From contig JBLHHI010000019.1 of assembly GCA_047614125.1 (NCBI GenBank), positions 1 through 35,012 on the forward strand: a stretch of DNA of 35,012 nt, read 5' to 3'. The position numbers and the translations under genes are program-made. The DNA comes from JBLHHI01 sp047614125 (GTDB taxonomy: Bacteria; Bacteroidota; Bacteroidia; NS11-12g; UBA9320). Shown piece by piece: positions 25,174 to 32,658 of this stretch; position 1 is the first letter of the stretch, and each line of letters begins with the position of its first letter. The notes under the pieces were generated by a model. That model did not search any database. It had not been told where the DNA came from and worked only from the letters and a program-made list of their open reading frames with translations.

Positions 25174-26358
25174 TTACAATTCGGATATCACACTGTTTAA
25201 AACTTTAAACACCTCATGATCAGCAGGATATACGTAGATGAACTTTTCTCGAGACAATAAAAAATATTCCTTTGCCTTTACCTTGTCCTTTCCCAAATAA
25301 AACTCGCCTAGGTAAAAACATATGTTTGCCAAGGTCATGGTATTCGACTCGTTTTCTTTCTTTTTACGAAGAAGAAAGGCTTCCAACAGATCCGGTTTTT
25401 TATTGCCAAAGTAGATTTCGAACAAATCGTTGTACACGGTTGGATTGTCCGGATCCGACGCAAAAATTCGTTCTGAAAATTCCACCCCTTTAACCGAATC
25501 GAGCGCTAAGTAAAGATTTAACAATGCCTTAGTTGTGGAGTAGGTATTGGGCTGGATCTGATCGCATAGTTCATAATAATATAAGGTTGAATCAAACCGT
25601 CCCATTTCACCAAAGATGGTTGCCGTCATTCGCGCTGCATCTGCCTTCAGCTCGGATTCTTTGTATAAGCTTAATGCTTTTTTTGCGTGTTTTAATGCCT
25701 CCGGTCTTTTATCTGCGTACAAATAGCTGTATGCCAAGTTGTAATGGCTGGCTGCATAATTGGGGTTTAACTCAATGCTTTTTTTATAATTGGTGGCTGC
25801 ATCGGCGTATTGTTTTTGTGAAACGGCCACGTAACCCAAGCCATTAAAGGTCATAAAATCAGCGCATCCATGGATGGCAGCGTAATTATAATGCTCCACC
25901 ATCTTGTTCTTCATTTCTCCAGCGCTTACCATCCAGTTTGGACCGTATTTTGAGTGCGCATCGTAATAAAAATCGGCCAACGCCTTGTGCAGCCTGCAGT
26001 TTTTTGGATTGGATTTTAACAAGGTTTCCAGTACCTCATTGGCACTAAAAGGAAACACGGACGACGTACCGTTTTCGCCTCTATGATTCATTACATCATC
26101 GGTCACATCCAAATCTTTAAAGCTAAACATTTGATGCATCATACTGGTAATGAAGTATTTGCGCGCCAACTCTGTTTTTAGAATGGCAATTTCAACCCGT
26201 TTGTTTTCATGGTCAAACTCCTCTAGTAAACCAAATGCCGATTCGTATTTCTTATCGGCAACCAAGGCATTGCATTGAACAATGATCTCCTTCTCGGTTT
26301 GTGCAAATGATGTACAAAAAATGAACAGGGTTAAAAATAGTGCAAATGCATTTCTCAT
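25174..26358 (-). CDS. Exported TPR-repeat protein
   Basis: This 394-residue protein has a signal peptide (MRNAFALFLTLFIFCTSFAQ) and a mainly helical body. The clearest TPR units are GLGYVAVSQKQYADAATNYKKSIELNPN and AASHYNLAYSYLYADKRPEALKHAKKALSLYK (about residues 170-235), with weaker units before and after. TPR domains mediate protein contacts; there is no catalytic motif. It is the first gene of a minus-strand unit with the redoxin lipoprotein (1-base gap), probably also including the YD lipoprotein. A candidate promoter box lies at 26395-26402. Function is unassigned beyond a probable scaffold role in the periplasm. Confidence 0.82.
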   Translation of the reverse strand: MRNAFALFLTLFIFCTSFAQTEKEIIVQCNALVADKKYESAFGLLEEFDHENKRVEIAILKTELARKYFITSMMHQMFSFKDLDVTDDVMNHRGENGTSSVFPFSANEVLETLLKSNPKNCRLHKALADFYYDAHSKYGPNWMVSAGEMKNKMVEHYNYAAIHGCADFMTFNGLGYVAVSQKQYADAATNYKKSIELNPNYAASHYNLAYSYLYADKRPEALKHAKKALSLYKESELKADAARMTATIFGEMGRFDSTLYYYELCDQIQPNTYSTTKALLNLYLALDSVKGVEFSERIFASDPDNPTVYNDLFEIYFGNKKPDLLEAFLLRKKKENESNTMTLANICFYLGEFYLGKDKVKAKEYFLLSREKFIYVYPADHEVFKVLNSVISEL

Positions 26359-26394
26359 ACTTTATTGACGCTTTGAATGTGAATTTTGTTGTTT

Positions 26395-26402
26395 CAAAGG
26401 TA
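26395..26402 (-). promoter_or_regulatory. Candidate -7 box for the TPR-redoxin unit
   Basis: The minus strand reads TACCTTTG, an exact TAnnTTTG match 37 bases upstream of the TPR ATG. It lies in the 144-base divergent gap shared with the AlkB-like gene. No convincing -33 TTG is present. Confidence 0.4.
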
Positions 26403-26502
26403 GTAATTTGATTGAAGCCGAATTTTTCTGATAATTCGAAAACTGTACGGCAGCCATATCGACCATGAAATTTGAATCTAAACATGTACTTTGCATGTTT
26501 CT

Positions 26503-27537
26503 ATGTTCAAATCAACAAAGTACTTAATCGCATACTTGCTTCCGTTTTTAACCTTTTTGGGTTTATGGTACGGCGGTTTATACATCTATTTAACTCTAAT
26601 TTTCGCCTTTATTTTCATTCCAATTGTAGAGGGAATTCTACCGCCAAATCATGAAAATGATCTTGAAGATGTTGCAAAATCCAAGGCCACCACTGGTATT
26701 TTCAACTTCCTTCTTTATTTAAATTTACCCATTGTATTAGGACTGATTTTACTTCTTGCACTTAATGTAAAGGACGCCCTTTTTGAACCTTATGTCCTTA
26801 TAATTCAAGCTATTACACTGGGCGTTACCTTGAGTGCCTGCGCCATTAATGTTGCACACGAATTGGGCCATCGCAAAAGTGCACTTGCTCAACTGGCAGC
26901 CAAAACCTTGCTGCTAACTTGCGGCTACCAACACTTTTTTATTGAACACAACCGAGGACATCACAAACACGTTGGCACCCTTCAAGATCCTGCAACAGCT
27001 CGTATTAATGAGAATTTGTATGCCTTTTTTTTTCGAAGCTTGTTTTTGGGCTATTTAAATGCATGGAAACTGGAACGCACCCGACTACAACGAGCGAACA
27101 AATCCAATATTTCGCTTAAAAATGAAATGATTCGATTCACCATATCTCAAATTCTCTTTTATTTTCTATTTGGATATTTGTTTGGAACCTTGGCGTTGAT
27201 TTATCTGATTGGCGTTGGTGCCCTAGCGGTTTTTTTGTTGGAAGACATCAATTACATCGAACACTACGGACTCTCTCGCAAAACACTGAATAACGGGCAA
27301 CTCGAACGAATGGATGTTCAGCATTCTTGGAACTCAAACCATGTAATGGGCCGCATCATGCTCTACGAACTCACCCGACATTCGGATCATCACTATAACA
27401 CCACCAAGCCGTATCAAACGCTGCTAAATCACGAACGAGCTCCGCAGCTTCCTTTTGGATATCCAAGTTCATTGCTCTTGGCGCTGCTTCCACCGCTGTG
27501 GTTTCGGGTGATGAATAAGAGGTTGCCTGAGCATTAG
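26503..27537 (+). CDS. AlkB-type alkane 1-monooxygenase (non-heme diiron membrane hydroxylase)
   Basis: This 344-residue membrane protein has six or so hydrophobic segments. All histidine clusters of AlkB hydroxylases are present: AHELGHRKS (HELGH 119-123), FFIEHNRGHHKHVGT (EHNRGHHKH 148-156), the AlkB hallmark NYIEHYGL (250-257) and LTRHSDHHYN (RHSDHH 292-297). These ligate a diiron centre that hydroxylates terminal methyl groups of alkanes or fatty chains with electrons from rubredoxin. NYIEHYG separates it from plain fatty acid desaturases. No rubredoxin or rubredoxin reductase gene lies nearby. The ATG at 26503 is chosen over an in-frame TTG 12 bases upstream. It is divergent from the TPR gene and convergent with the MazG-like gene. 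Confidence 0.88.
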   Translation: MFKSTKYLIAYLLPFLTFLGLWYGGLYIYLTLIFAFIFIPIVEGILPPNHENDLEDVAKSKATTGIFNFLLYLNLPIVLGLILLLALNVKDALFEPYVLIIQAITLGVTLSACAINVAHELGHRKSALAQLAAKTLLLTCGYQHFFIEHNRGHHKHVGTLQDPATARINENLYAFFFRSLFLGYLNAWKLERTRLQRANKSNISLKNEMIRFTISQILFYFLFGYLFGTLALIYLIGVGALAVFLLEDINYIEHYGLSRKTLNNGQLERMDVQHSWNSNHVMGRIMLYELTRHSDHHYNTTKPYQTLLNHERAPQLPFGYPSSLLLALLPPLWFRVMNKRLPEH

Positions 27538-27569
27538 GTAAGACAGGTCATAATTTCTTCTTGGGTTAT

Positions 27570-27601
27570 TGTAGCTTAGGGCTGTTTATCTCTAAGCTAC
27601 A
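27570..27601. other. Hairpin between convergent genes
   Basis: TGTAGCTTAG (27570-27579) and CTAAGCTACA (27592-27601) form a perfect 10-base stem with a 12-base loop. It spans the stop codon of the MazG-like gene and lies 33 bases past the AlkB stop. There is no U tract on either side, so it may act as a transcript-end structure rather than a classic terminator. Confidence 0.5.
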
Positions 27602-27920
27602 ACTTCGGATTATTCTTATGCCGACTGTGATCACGATTATTCTTTTTCTTCATATTCTCAACAAAGGCTTCCGTTAAATCTACTCCCGTTTGATTGGCTA
27701 AACACATTAACACAAAGAGCACATCGGCCATTTCATCGGCGAGTTGTGGTTTTTTGGCATCTTCTTTATACGACTGCTCGCCGTATTCTCGAGCCATTAT
27801 TCGCGCCAACTCTCCCACCTCTTCCATCAAAAGAGCCGTATTCGTTAAAGGGTCAAAATATCGAACTCCAACCGTTTTAATCCATTGGTCTACCGTTTTT
27901 TGTGCATCGTTTATCCGCAT
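27597..27920 (-). CDS. MazG-like nucleotide pyrophosphohydrolase
   Basis: This 107-residue all-alpha protein begins MRINDAQKTVDQWIKTVGVRYF. It carries the MazG metal-binding pattern: the EEVGELAR helix (Glu33, Glu34, Glu37) and LADEMADVLF with ExxD at Glu63/Asp66. Such single-domain enzymes remove pyrophosphate from (often damaged or non-canonical) nucleoside triphosphates in the cytosol. The length suits the small MazG-like class rather than the two-domain MazG. ATG 27918-27920 is preferred to a GTG 18 bases upstream because homologues start near this residue. The tail is basic (KKKNNRDHSRHKNNPKL). It is divergent from queD, with an 82-base gap. Confidence 0.87.
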   Translation of the reverse strand: MRINDAQKTVDQWIKTVGVRYFDPLTNTALLMEEVGELARIMAREYGEQSYKEDAKKPQLADEMADVLFVLMCLANQTGVDLTEAFVENMKKKNNRDHSRHKNNPKL

Positions 27921-27977
27921 CCAACAAAAATAAGGCACAGAACCAAAACATGATTAATCATTTGAAATTCAGGTTTG

Positions 27978-27985
27978 TATATTTG
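27978..27985 (+). promoter_or_regulatory. Candidate -7 box of the queD operon
   Basis: TATATTTG matches TAnnTTTG exactly and lies 17 bases upstream of the ATG at 28003, giving a short leader. The only TTTG nearby (27961) is too close (13-base spacer), so the -33 element is uncertain. Confidence 0.4.
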
Positions 27986-28002
27986 CCCTCTTTAAATTAC
28001 GC

Positions 28003-28440
28003 ATGTCTGCCAAAAAGTTACTGTACATCACTCGCAAGGCTCATTTCAACGCTGCGCATAAACTCTATAACCCCAAATGGAGTCAAGAAGAAAACGAAGC
28101 CGTTTTTGGCAAATGCGCCAATAAAAACTGGCATGGTCACAACTTTGATTTGTACGTAACAGTAAAGGGCAGTCCATCTCCAGATACAGGATTTATCATG
28201 GATTTAAAAAAGTTGAACGACATTATACAAAAGCAAGTTGTGGATGTAATTGATCATCGTAATTTAAACATTGACGTACCATTTATGGAAGGTCAACTTG
28301 CCTCGATCGAAAACTTGGCCGTTGGTATTTGGGAGCAAATCGTTCCCCATTTAGCCCATTGTGAACTCCATCGAATTAAGCTGTGGGAAACCCACAACAA
28401 CTATGTGGAATATTTTGGCGAAACGATGCCTAACACATAA
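28003..28440 (+). CDS. queD: 6-pyruvoyl-tetrahydropterin synthase / QueD-family enzyme
   Basis: This 145-residue protein has the PTPS/QueD fold markers. HFNAAHK provides zinc ligand His19, FGKCANKNWHGHNFDL provides Cys38 and ligands His44/His46, TGFIMDLKKL is the dimer-strand motif, VIDHRNLN is conserved and LWETHNNYVEYFGE provides Glu129. QueD converts dihydroneopterin triphosphate to 6-carboxytetrahydropterin for 7-deazaguanine (queuosine) synthesis, while PTPS makes tetrahydropterin. The two cannot be told apart surely by eye, but in Bacteroidota this form is normally taken as QueD-like. It heads an apparent operon with a biotin carrier protein gene 18 bases downstream; no functional link between them is evident. 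Confidence 0.85.
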   Translation: MSAKKLLYITRKAHFNAAHKLYNPKWSQEENEAVFGKCANKNWHGHNFDLYVTVKGSPSPDTGFIMDLKKLNDIIQKQVVDVIDHRNLNIDVPFMEGQLASIENLAVGIWEQIVPHLAHCELHRIKLWETHNNYVEYFGETMPNT

Positions 28441-28458
28441 CTTTAATGATAAGCACCT

Positions 28459-28968
28459 ATGTTTAAAGCACTTGTAAATGGGAGCACTGCTCTCAGCCTA
28501 GGCCGAATGAACGAAAAAGCGTTCAAGATCGATGATCAGGAAGTACACGTTGACATCCTGCCGTTGGCCAACAATACCTTTCACTTAGTTGTGGATAACG
28601 CGTCGTATAATGCTGAGCTGATCTCAGTAAATCACAATGCAAAAACCGTTCACCTACTCATAGAAGGCGAATCGTTTACCGTTGAGCTTAAAGATGAATT
28701 TGACCAAATGCTAAAAAAAATGGGCATGGGAGTTGGAGCCACACAAAAAATTAATGAGGTAAAAGCGCCGATGCCAGGCCTCGTTCTTTCGATATCTGTT
28801 AAATCGGGTCAGCAAATCTCGAAAGGGGAAGGACTGATGGTTTTGGAAGCCATGAAGATGGAAAACGTTATCGTTTCTCCATGCGATGCAACCATTGATG
28901 AAGTGGTTGTGGCGCCTAAAGACAAAGTGGATAAAAATCAAATACTCATCACTTTTATTAACGATTAA
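28459..28968 (+). CDS. Biotin/lipoyl carrier protein (acyl-CoA carboxylase biotin carrier subunit)
   Basis: This 169-residue protein has a C-terminal biotinyl domain (about residues 98-168). The domain shows the PMPGLV entry strand, the biotinylation motif LEAMKMENV with Lys133 in AMKM, and the closing DKVDKNQILITF. The N-terminal ~90 residues form the small beta-rich part usual in stand-alone carriers of acetyl/propionyl-CoA carboxylases. The two carboxylase subunits (biotin carboxylase, carboxyltransferase) are not in the window, so the cognate enzyme is unknown. The gene starts 18 bases after queD and stops 3 bases before the DUF3078 gene, giving a tight three-gene operon ended by the terminator at 30008-30039. 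Confidence 0.93.
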   Translation: MFKALVNGSTALSLGRMNEKAFKIDDQEVHVDILPLANNTFHLVVDNASYNAELISVNHNAKTVHLLIEGESFTVELKDEFDQMLKKMGMGVGATQKINEVKAPMPGLVLSISVKSGQQISKGEGLMVLEAMKMENVIVSPCDATIDEVVVAPKDKVDKNQILITFIND

Positions 28969-28971
28969 ATT

Positions 28972-29985
28972 ATGAATAAAACAGTAATTTTAGTATGCAC
29001 TTTTTTGCTTACTTCAATTGCATTTGCTCAAAACGAAGAGCAGATAGCTGCAAAAGAAAAAGAACTCATTGAAGCACAAGCCGACGTGGATGCAGCAGCT
29101 GCTAAAGTGAATGCTATTAAAGCACAACTTACGGATTTAAAACCCATAGTAAAATGGCGGACGGGTGGCTTTCAAGCATTAAACTTTAATCAAGGAAGCT
29201 TCACCAATTGGGCACAAGGTGGAATAAATGCCATTTCAGTTACGGCTTTAGGAAACGCCTTTGCAAATTACAAGTTCGAAAAATGGACCTGGGACAACAA
29301 CTTAGATATGGCCTATGGTGTTATTAAAAACGACGGTGAAGATTTACGCAAAAACGAGGATAAAATAGATCTGATCTCTAAGGTTGGAAGGAGTGTTAGC
29401 AACAAGTTGAGCTGGGCGAGCATTGCGCGTTTCGAAAGTCAGTTTGATATCGGTTATGACTTTAACAACTCAAGTGAAGACCGCCCTATCATTTCCAAGT
29501 TTTTGGCTCCCGCTTACCTAAAACTATCAATTGGGATAGATTATAAACCCAATCAGTACCTTTCGCTTTACATCTCCCCTGCTGCCGGAAAATGGACCAT
29601 CGTTAACGATGACTCAATTGCTGCGTTGAACTTGTACATTCCAAGTACGCACGAAAATCCTAATTTCAGAGGAGAGTTTGGAGCCTTAACCTCAATGGTT
29701 TATCAAAACAAAAGAATTGTCAAAAATATTGGTATTCGATCCGGTCTTGAGCTCTTTAACAACTACTCCGACTTAAACAAATCCAACCGAAAAAACATAG
29801 ATGTGGATTGGCAAACACGCATCGATTTCAGCATTTCGAAATATATTGGCGTCAATATTTTAACTCACGTTAAATACGATCACGACACAAAAATTGAATA
29901 CGATCCGGATGGAAAGCCCGGCGTTCAAGGTCCACGTACACAGTTTAAAGAATTGTTTGGACTTGGATTTAAATACAAGTTTTAA
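28972..29985 (+). CDS. DUF3078-family putative outer-membrane protein
   Basis: This 337-residue protein has a signal peptide (MNKTVILVCTFLLTSIAFAQ). A short charged coiled coil follows (EEQIAAKEKELIEAQADVDAAAAKVNAIKAQL, ~22-53). The DUF3078 opening comes next: WRTGGFQALNFNQGSFTNWAQGGINAIS, the characteristic 'G....n.sqvs.tnWaaGG.ns.s' block. A barrel-like region runs to the C-terminal GLGFKYKF with terminal Phe. DUF3078 proteins are common, uncharacterised outer-membrane proteins of Bacteroidota. It is the last gene of the queD-carrier-DUF3078 operon and is followed within 23 bases by a strong terminator. Confidence 0.85.
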   Translation: MNKTVILVCTFLLTSIAFAQNEEQIAAKEKELIEAQADVDAAAAKVNAIKAQLTDLKPIVKWRTGGFQALNFNQGSFTNWAQGGINAISVTALGNAFANYKFEKWTWDNNLDMAYGVIKNDGEDLRKNEDKIDLISKVGRSVSNKLSWASIARFESQFDIGYDFNNSSEDRPIISKFLAPAYLKLSIGIDYKPNQYLSLYISPAAGKWTIVNDDSIAALNLYIPSTHENPNFRGEFGALTSMVYQNKRIVKNIGIRSGLELFNNYSDLNKSNRKNIDVDWQTRIDFSISKYIGVNILTHVKYDHDTKIEYDPDGKPGVQGPRTQFKELFGLGFKYKF

Positions 29986-30007
29986 ACGTATACAAAGCCT
30001 AATTATT

Positions 30008-30039
30008 AAAAGTCGATTGGAAGTTCCAATCGACTTTTT
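30008..30039 (+). terminator. Strong rho-independent terminator after the DUF3078 gene
   Basis: AAAAGTCGATTGGA (30008-30021) pairs perfectly with TCCAATCGACTTTT (30025-30038), with a loop of about 3 bases and a T run on the right. The A run on the left makes it usable on both strands, but only the plus-strand operon ends here. Confidence 0.92.
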
Positions 30040-30057
30040 AATGACTTTTGTATGTAA

Positions 30058-30354
30058 GCCTTTACAGGAAGCACCCTTTCTTATAAGAACCAACAACTGG
30101 TGGAATTTGCTGAATACAAGTTTGGAAAACGAAATGGAATTCTACAAAAATGGTAACCAAAAGGCAAGGTAAGCTACGAAGCAAATTACTTGAACGGTAA
30201 GCTACATGGCTCCGTAAAAACCTGGTGGGGCCTGAGCATGCTGCGATCTTGGTCGAACTACGTTGATGGCAGGGTACACGGCTTGCAAAAACAATGGTAT
30301 CGCAGCGGTGCTTTGTTTAAAACGATCCAATTTGTGTTTTCAATTAGACGATGA
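30058..30354 (+). pseudogene. Broken MORN-repeat (YwqK antitoxin-like) gene
   Basis: One plus-strand frame reads MORN/YwqK-type repeats across the whole stretch. It gives EYKFGKRNGILQKW, then an in-frame TAA (30154-30156), then PKGKVSYEANYLNGKLHGSV, SNYVDGRVHGLQKQWYRSG and a stop at 30352-30354. Homologous units run W-Y-x-x-G, so the TAA stands where a Tyr codon (TAC/TAT) is expected, a one-base nonsense change. There is no start codon or signal peptide at the 5' end: an in-frame TAA lies at 30055-30057, right after the terminator. The 5' part therefore seems lost. The final TGA overlaps the ATG of the SCO1-like gene (ATGA), a relic of translational coupling. A 3' remnant could still be translated from an internal codon. 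Confidence 0.72.
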
Positions 30355-31019
30355 AGAAGTTCAATATGCGGAAAATTATTAGTGCAACCTTAGTATTAGT
30401 TGGAACATTCTTCTGGGGCTGTACTACATCGGTGGAAGAAGGCAGCCGGGTTGACAAATTGCCGTACTATTGCAGTGCGGACTTCACCCCTCATTGGCTT
30501 TCAGATGACAGCGACTCGCTGCCCAACTTCCATCAAATTCCTGCTTTTGCACTCACCAATCAATTTGGACATCCAATAACTGAAAAAACGGTTACCGGGA
30601 AAATTTACGTGGTTGATTTCTTTTTCACAACCTGCCCTGGTATTTGCCCAAAAATGACCACCAACATGGCGGTAATTTCGGAAGCCTTCAAAAATGACCC
30701 CGATGTTTTATTGCTCTCTCACTCGGTAACACCCGAGACCGATTCAGTTTCCGTATTAAATCAATATGCTGAAGACAAAGGGATTAACTCTCCACAATGG
30801 CATCTGCTTACTGGCAATCGGAAAGAAATTTACGACTTGGGCCGTCAATGGTATTTTGTAGAAGAAGATCTGGGATATGACAGAACACAGAGCGAGTTTT
30901 TGCACACGGAAAACTTCATTCTTGTTGACCAAAACAGGCACATTCGAGGAATTTACAACGGCTTAAACCAAACCGCCGTTGACCAATTAATACTGGACAT
31001 AGATCTTCTTCACAATTAG
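30351..31019 (+). CDS. SCO1/SenC-family copper-binding lipoprotein
   Basis: This 222-residue protein has a signal and lipobox (LVLVGTFFWGC, Cys24). The SCO fold follows: FALTNQFGHPITEKTVTGKIYVVDFFFTTCPGICPKM with the CxxxC copper/thiol site (Cys95, Cys99), LLSHSVTPETDS, and the third ligand His185 in FLHTENFILVD. SCO proteins deliver copper to the CuA site of cytochrome c oxidase or act as thiol reductases at the membrane. No oxidase genes lie nearby. It starts at an ATGA overlap with the broken MORN-repeat gene; ATG 30366 (Met6) is an alternative. It might serve the copper monooxygenase at 19653, but that is only a guess. Confidence 0.92.
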   Translation: MKKFNMRKIISATLVLVGTFFWGCTTSVEEGSRVDKLPYYCSADFTPHWLSDDSDSLPNFHQIPAFALTNQFGHPITEKTVTGKIYVVDFFFTTCPGICPKMTTNMAVISEAFKNDPDVLLLSHSVTPETDSVSVLNQYAEDKGINSPQWHLLTGNRKEIYDLGRQWYFVEEDLGYDRTQSEFLHTENFILVDQNRHIRGIYNGLNQTAVDQLILDIDLLHN

Positions 31020-31029
31020 AACGTCAAGT

Positions 31030-31064
31030 TTGGACTTCTTCAATATCTGCTGCCAATAATTTTG
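31030..31064 (+). promoter_or_regulatory. Candidate promoter of the DUF2911 gene
   Basis: TTG (30-32 of the 31000s), a 24-base spacer and TAATTTTG (31057-31064) fit the Bacteroidota TTG/TAnnTTTG pattern, though the spacer is slightly long. The ATG follows 31 bases after the -7 box. Confidence 0.45.
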
Positions 31065-31094
31065 TTAATTTTACCGCAACGTAATTTTATATAT

Positions 31095-31958
31095 ATGAAA
31101 AAGATTTTAAGTATTTGTCTGGCCTTGTTTACAACCTCGGTTATGGCACAAATAGATGTTCCAGCACCCAGTCCGTTGTCCACCGTTTCCCAAAAATTGG
31201 GCCTCACTGATGTAAGTATAACCTACTCAAGACCCGGAGTTAAAGACCGCAAAATTTTTGGCGACTTAGTTCCTTTTGGTACAGTGTGGCGTTTAGGTGC
31301 AAATGCCAGTACCAAGTTTAATACAACGGGCGATATAACCATTGCTGGATTGGATGTACCTGCAGGAGAATATGCCATTTATGCAATTCCAAATCCCGAC
31401 AAATGGACCATCATCATTCATAAAAACATTTCGTACTGGGGAACTGGCGGGGAAAAGTACAACGTAGAAGAAGACTTGGGGCGTTTTGAAGTTCCGGTAA
31501 ATTCTGCATATCCAGTTAAAATTGAGACCATGACCTTCAACTTTACAGACATTTCGAACGACGAATGTAATTTGGAGTTGCTTTGGGAAAATACGCAAGT
31601 ATTGATCAAGGTAAAAACCAATTCTGACGCTAAAATTATGGCCGAAATTAATGAAAAAATGAAAGGTGTAAGCTCTGCTACCTATTATCAGGCAGCTCGC
31701 TACTATCTCGAAAACGGTAAAGACTTAAACAAGGCTTTGGAGTGGATTAACCTCTCCTTGGTTGATAACGATAAATTTTGGATGGTTCGCCAAAAGGCTT
31801 TAATTCTAGCCGCTTTAGAACGTTATCCAGAAGCCATTGAGGCCGCTGAACTTTCTAAAACCTTGGCACAAAGTGCAAACAATATGGACTACGTTCGATT
31901 GAACGAAAAGTCGATTGAAGCATGGGGGAAAATGAAAAATCCAGGAAAGAAGAAGTAA
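31095..31958 (+). CDS. DUF2911-family exported protein with C-terminal helical (TPR-like) region
   Basis: This 287-residue protein has a signal peptide (MKKILSICLALFTTSVMAQ). The DUF2911 landmarks follow: LGLTDVSITYSRPGVKDRKIFGDLVPFG, VWRLGANASTKFNTTGDITIAG, AGEYAIYAIPNPDKWTIIIHKN and LELLWENTQV. The last ~95 residues are helical and TPR-like (YYQAARYYLENGKDLNKALEWINLSL, ALILAALERYPEAIEAAELSKTLAQ). DUF2911 is common in Bacteroidota and has no established function; it is probably periplasmic. An in-frame TTG 33 bases upstream was rejected because it precedes the signal peptide and overlaps the promoter. The gap of ~75 bases to the SCO1-like gene and the promoter signature argue for independent transcription. 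Confidence 0.87.
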   Translation: MKKILSICLALFTTSVMAQIDVPAPSPLSTVSQKLGLTDVSITYSRPGVKDRKIFGDLVPFGTVWRLGANASTKFNTTGDITIAGLDVPAGEYAIYAIPNPDKWTIIIHKNISYWGTGGEKYNVEEDLGRFEVPVNSAYPVKIETMTFNFTDISNDECNLELLWENTQVLIKVKTNSDAKIMAEINEKMKGVSSATYYQAARYYLENGKDLNKALEWINLSLVDNDKFWMVRQKALILAALERYPEAIEAAELSKTLAQSANNMDYVRLNEKSIEAWGKMKNPGKKK

Positions 31959-32032
31959 TTCTACAATCGTTTGTGGCATATCTACACACATTACTAAAAA
32001 CGTAATATGATTTTATGGTGTAAATGGCCTGC

Positions 32033-32479
32033 TTAGGCCTTGTCCACGCTAAGCACATAATATACTTCGAGTTCTTCTCCATTTAATGGGTCGTAGTACT
32101 TGTAGTGCCCTCGGTCGTAGTGGCGTCCAATAAATTTTAAGCGGGGTGTAACACACAGCAGTCTCCAACTTTCATCTGTATTCTTATAGTAATACTTGTG
32201 TTGGAAAACGTTAAATTTTTGGCCCATTACCCCTTCTTGGGTCAACCAAAATTCTAGGTGCAGCGTTCGATCCCCAACCTTTACCACTTCCATTCTTCTA
32301 GAATGTTTTTTCAACGTACCAGTAAAAACGATGGGTTCATCCAAATCGATGGTATCACCATTTAAATAAAACTTTAGGATCTTGATTTCGTAGTTCATTT
32401 TCTGAGCCTTGGCCTCGCCAACGCCGGCTGTAAAAAAAAGCATAGAAAATGTGGTGATAGCAAATAGTAGTTTTTTCAT
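32033..32479 (-). CDS. Small exported hypothetical protein
   Basis: From ATG 32477-32479 the product is 148 residues with a signal peptide (MKKLLFAITTFSMLFFTAGVGEAKAQ). The mature part is beta-rich, with basic and aromatic residues (EPIVFTGTLKKHSRRMEVVKVG, HLEFWLTQEGVMGQ, HKYYYKNTDESWRLLCVTPRLKF). I recognise no family. The frame is open 32 codons further upstream, but that extension lacks a sensible signal, and a -7 box (TATCTTTG, 32485-32492) lies inside it. The gene stands alone on the minus strand, between the convergent DUF2911 gene and the end of rho; the rho terminator lies upstream of it, so it is not part of the rho transcript. Confidence 0.7.
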   Translation of the reverse strand: MKKLLFAITTFSMLFFTAGVGEAKAQKMNYEIKILKFYLNGDTIDLDEPIVFTGTLKKHSRRMEVVKVGDRTLHLEFWLTQEGVMGQKFNVFQHKYYYKNTDESWRLLCVTPRLKFIGRHYDRGHYKYYDPLNGEELEVYYVLSVDKA

Positions 32480-32484
32480 CAGTA

Positions 32485-32492
32485 CAAAGATA
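32485..32492 (-). promoter_or_regulatory. Candidate -7 box of the small exported protein gene
   Basis: The minus strand reads TATCTTTG, an exact TAnnTTTG match ending 6 bases before the ATG. If used, the transcript would be almost leaderless. No -33 TTG is evident. Confidence 0.35.
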
Positions 32493-32603
32493 TGGATAAA
32501 AAATAGAACATTTGCATACTTGAGACGGGTAATGTGTGCGTCACTCATCCAATTTTGCATGTTTTGCGCGAGCAAGAATTTTTACATCGGGTACCATTTT
32601 GGA

Positions 32604-32642
32604 CAAAAAAACCCGCATTTCGTTCAGAAATGCGGCTTTTTT
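32604..32642 (-). terminator. Rho-independent terminator after rho
   Basis: CCGCATTTC (32613-32621) and GAAATGCGG (32627-32635) form a perfect 9-base stem with a 5-base loop. On the minus strand it is followed by seven T (complement of 32604-32611). A T run also follows on the plus strand, but no plus-strand gene ends here. It lies 24 bases past the rho stop. Confidence 0.9.
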
Positions 32643-32658
32643 GTATATAAATAGAGAT

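Noticed and set aside
30119..30172. Frameshift explanation for the broken MORN gene (second frame reading MEFYKNGNQK)
   Set aside because: The MORN pattern continues in one single frame on both sides of the TAA at 30154, so a nonsense change is simpler than two frame shifts.
31959..32032. GGCC-TGCTTA-GGCC stem between convergent genes as a terminator
   Set aside because: The stem has only 4 base pairs and no T run follows in either direction.
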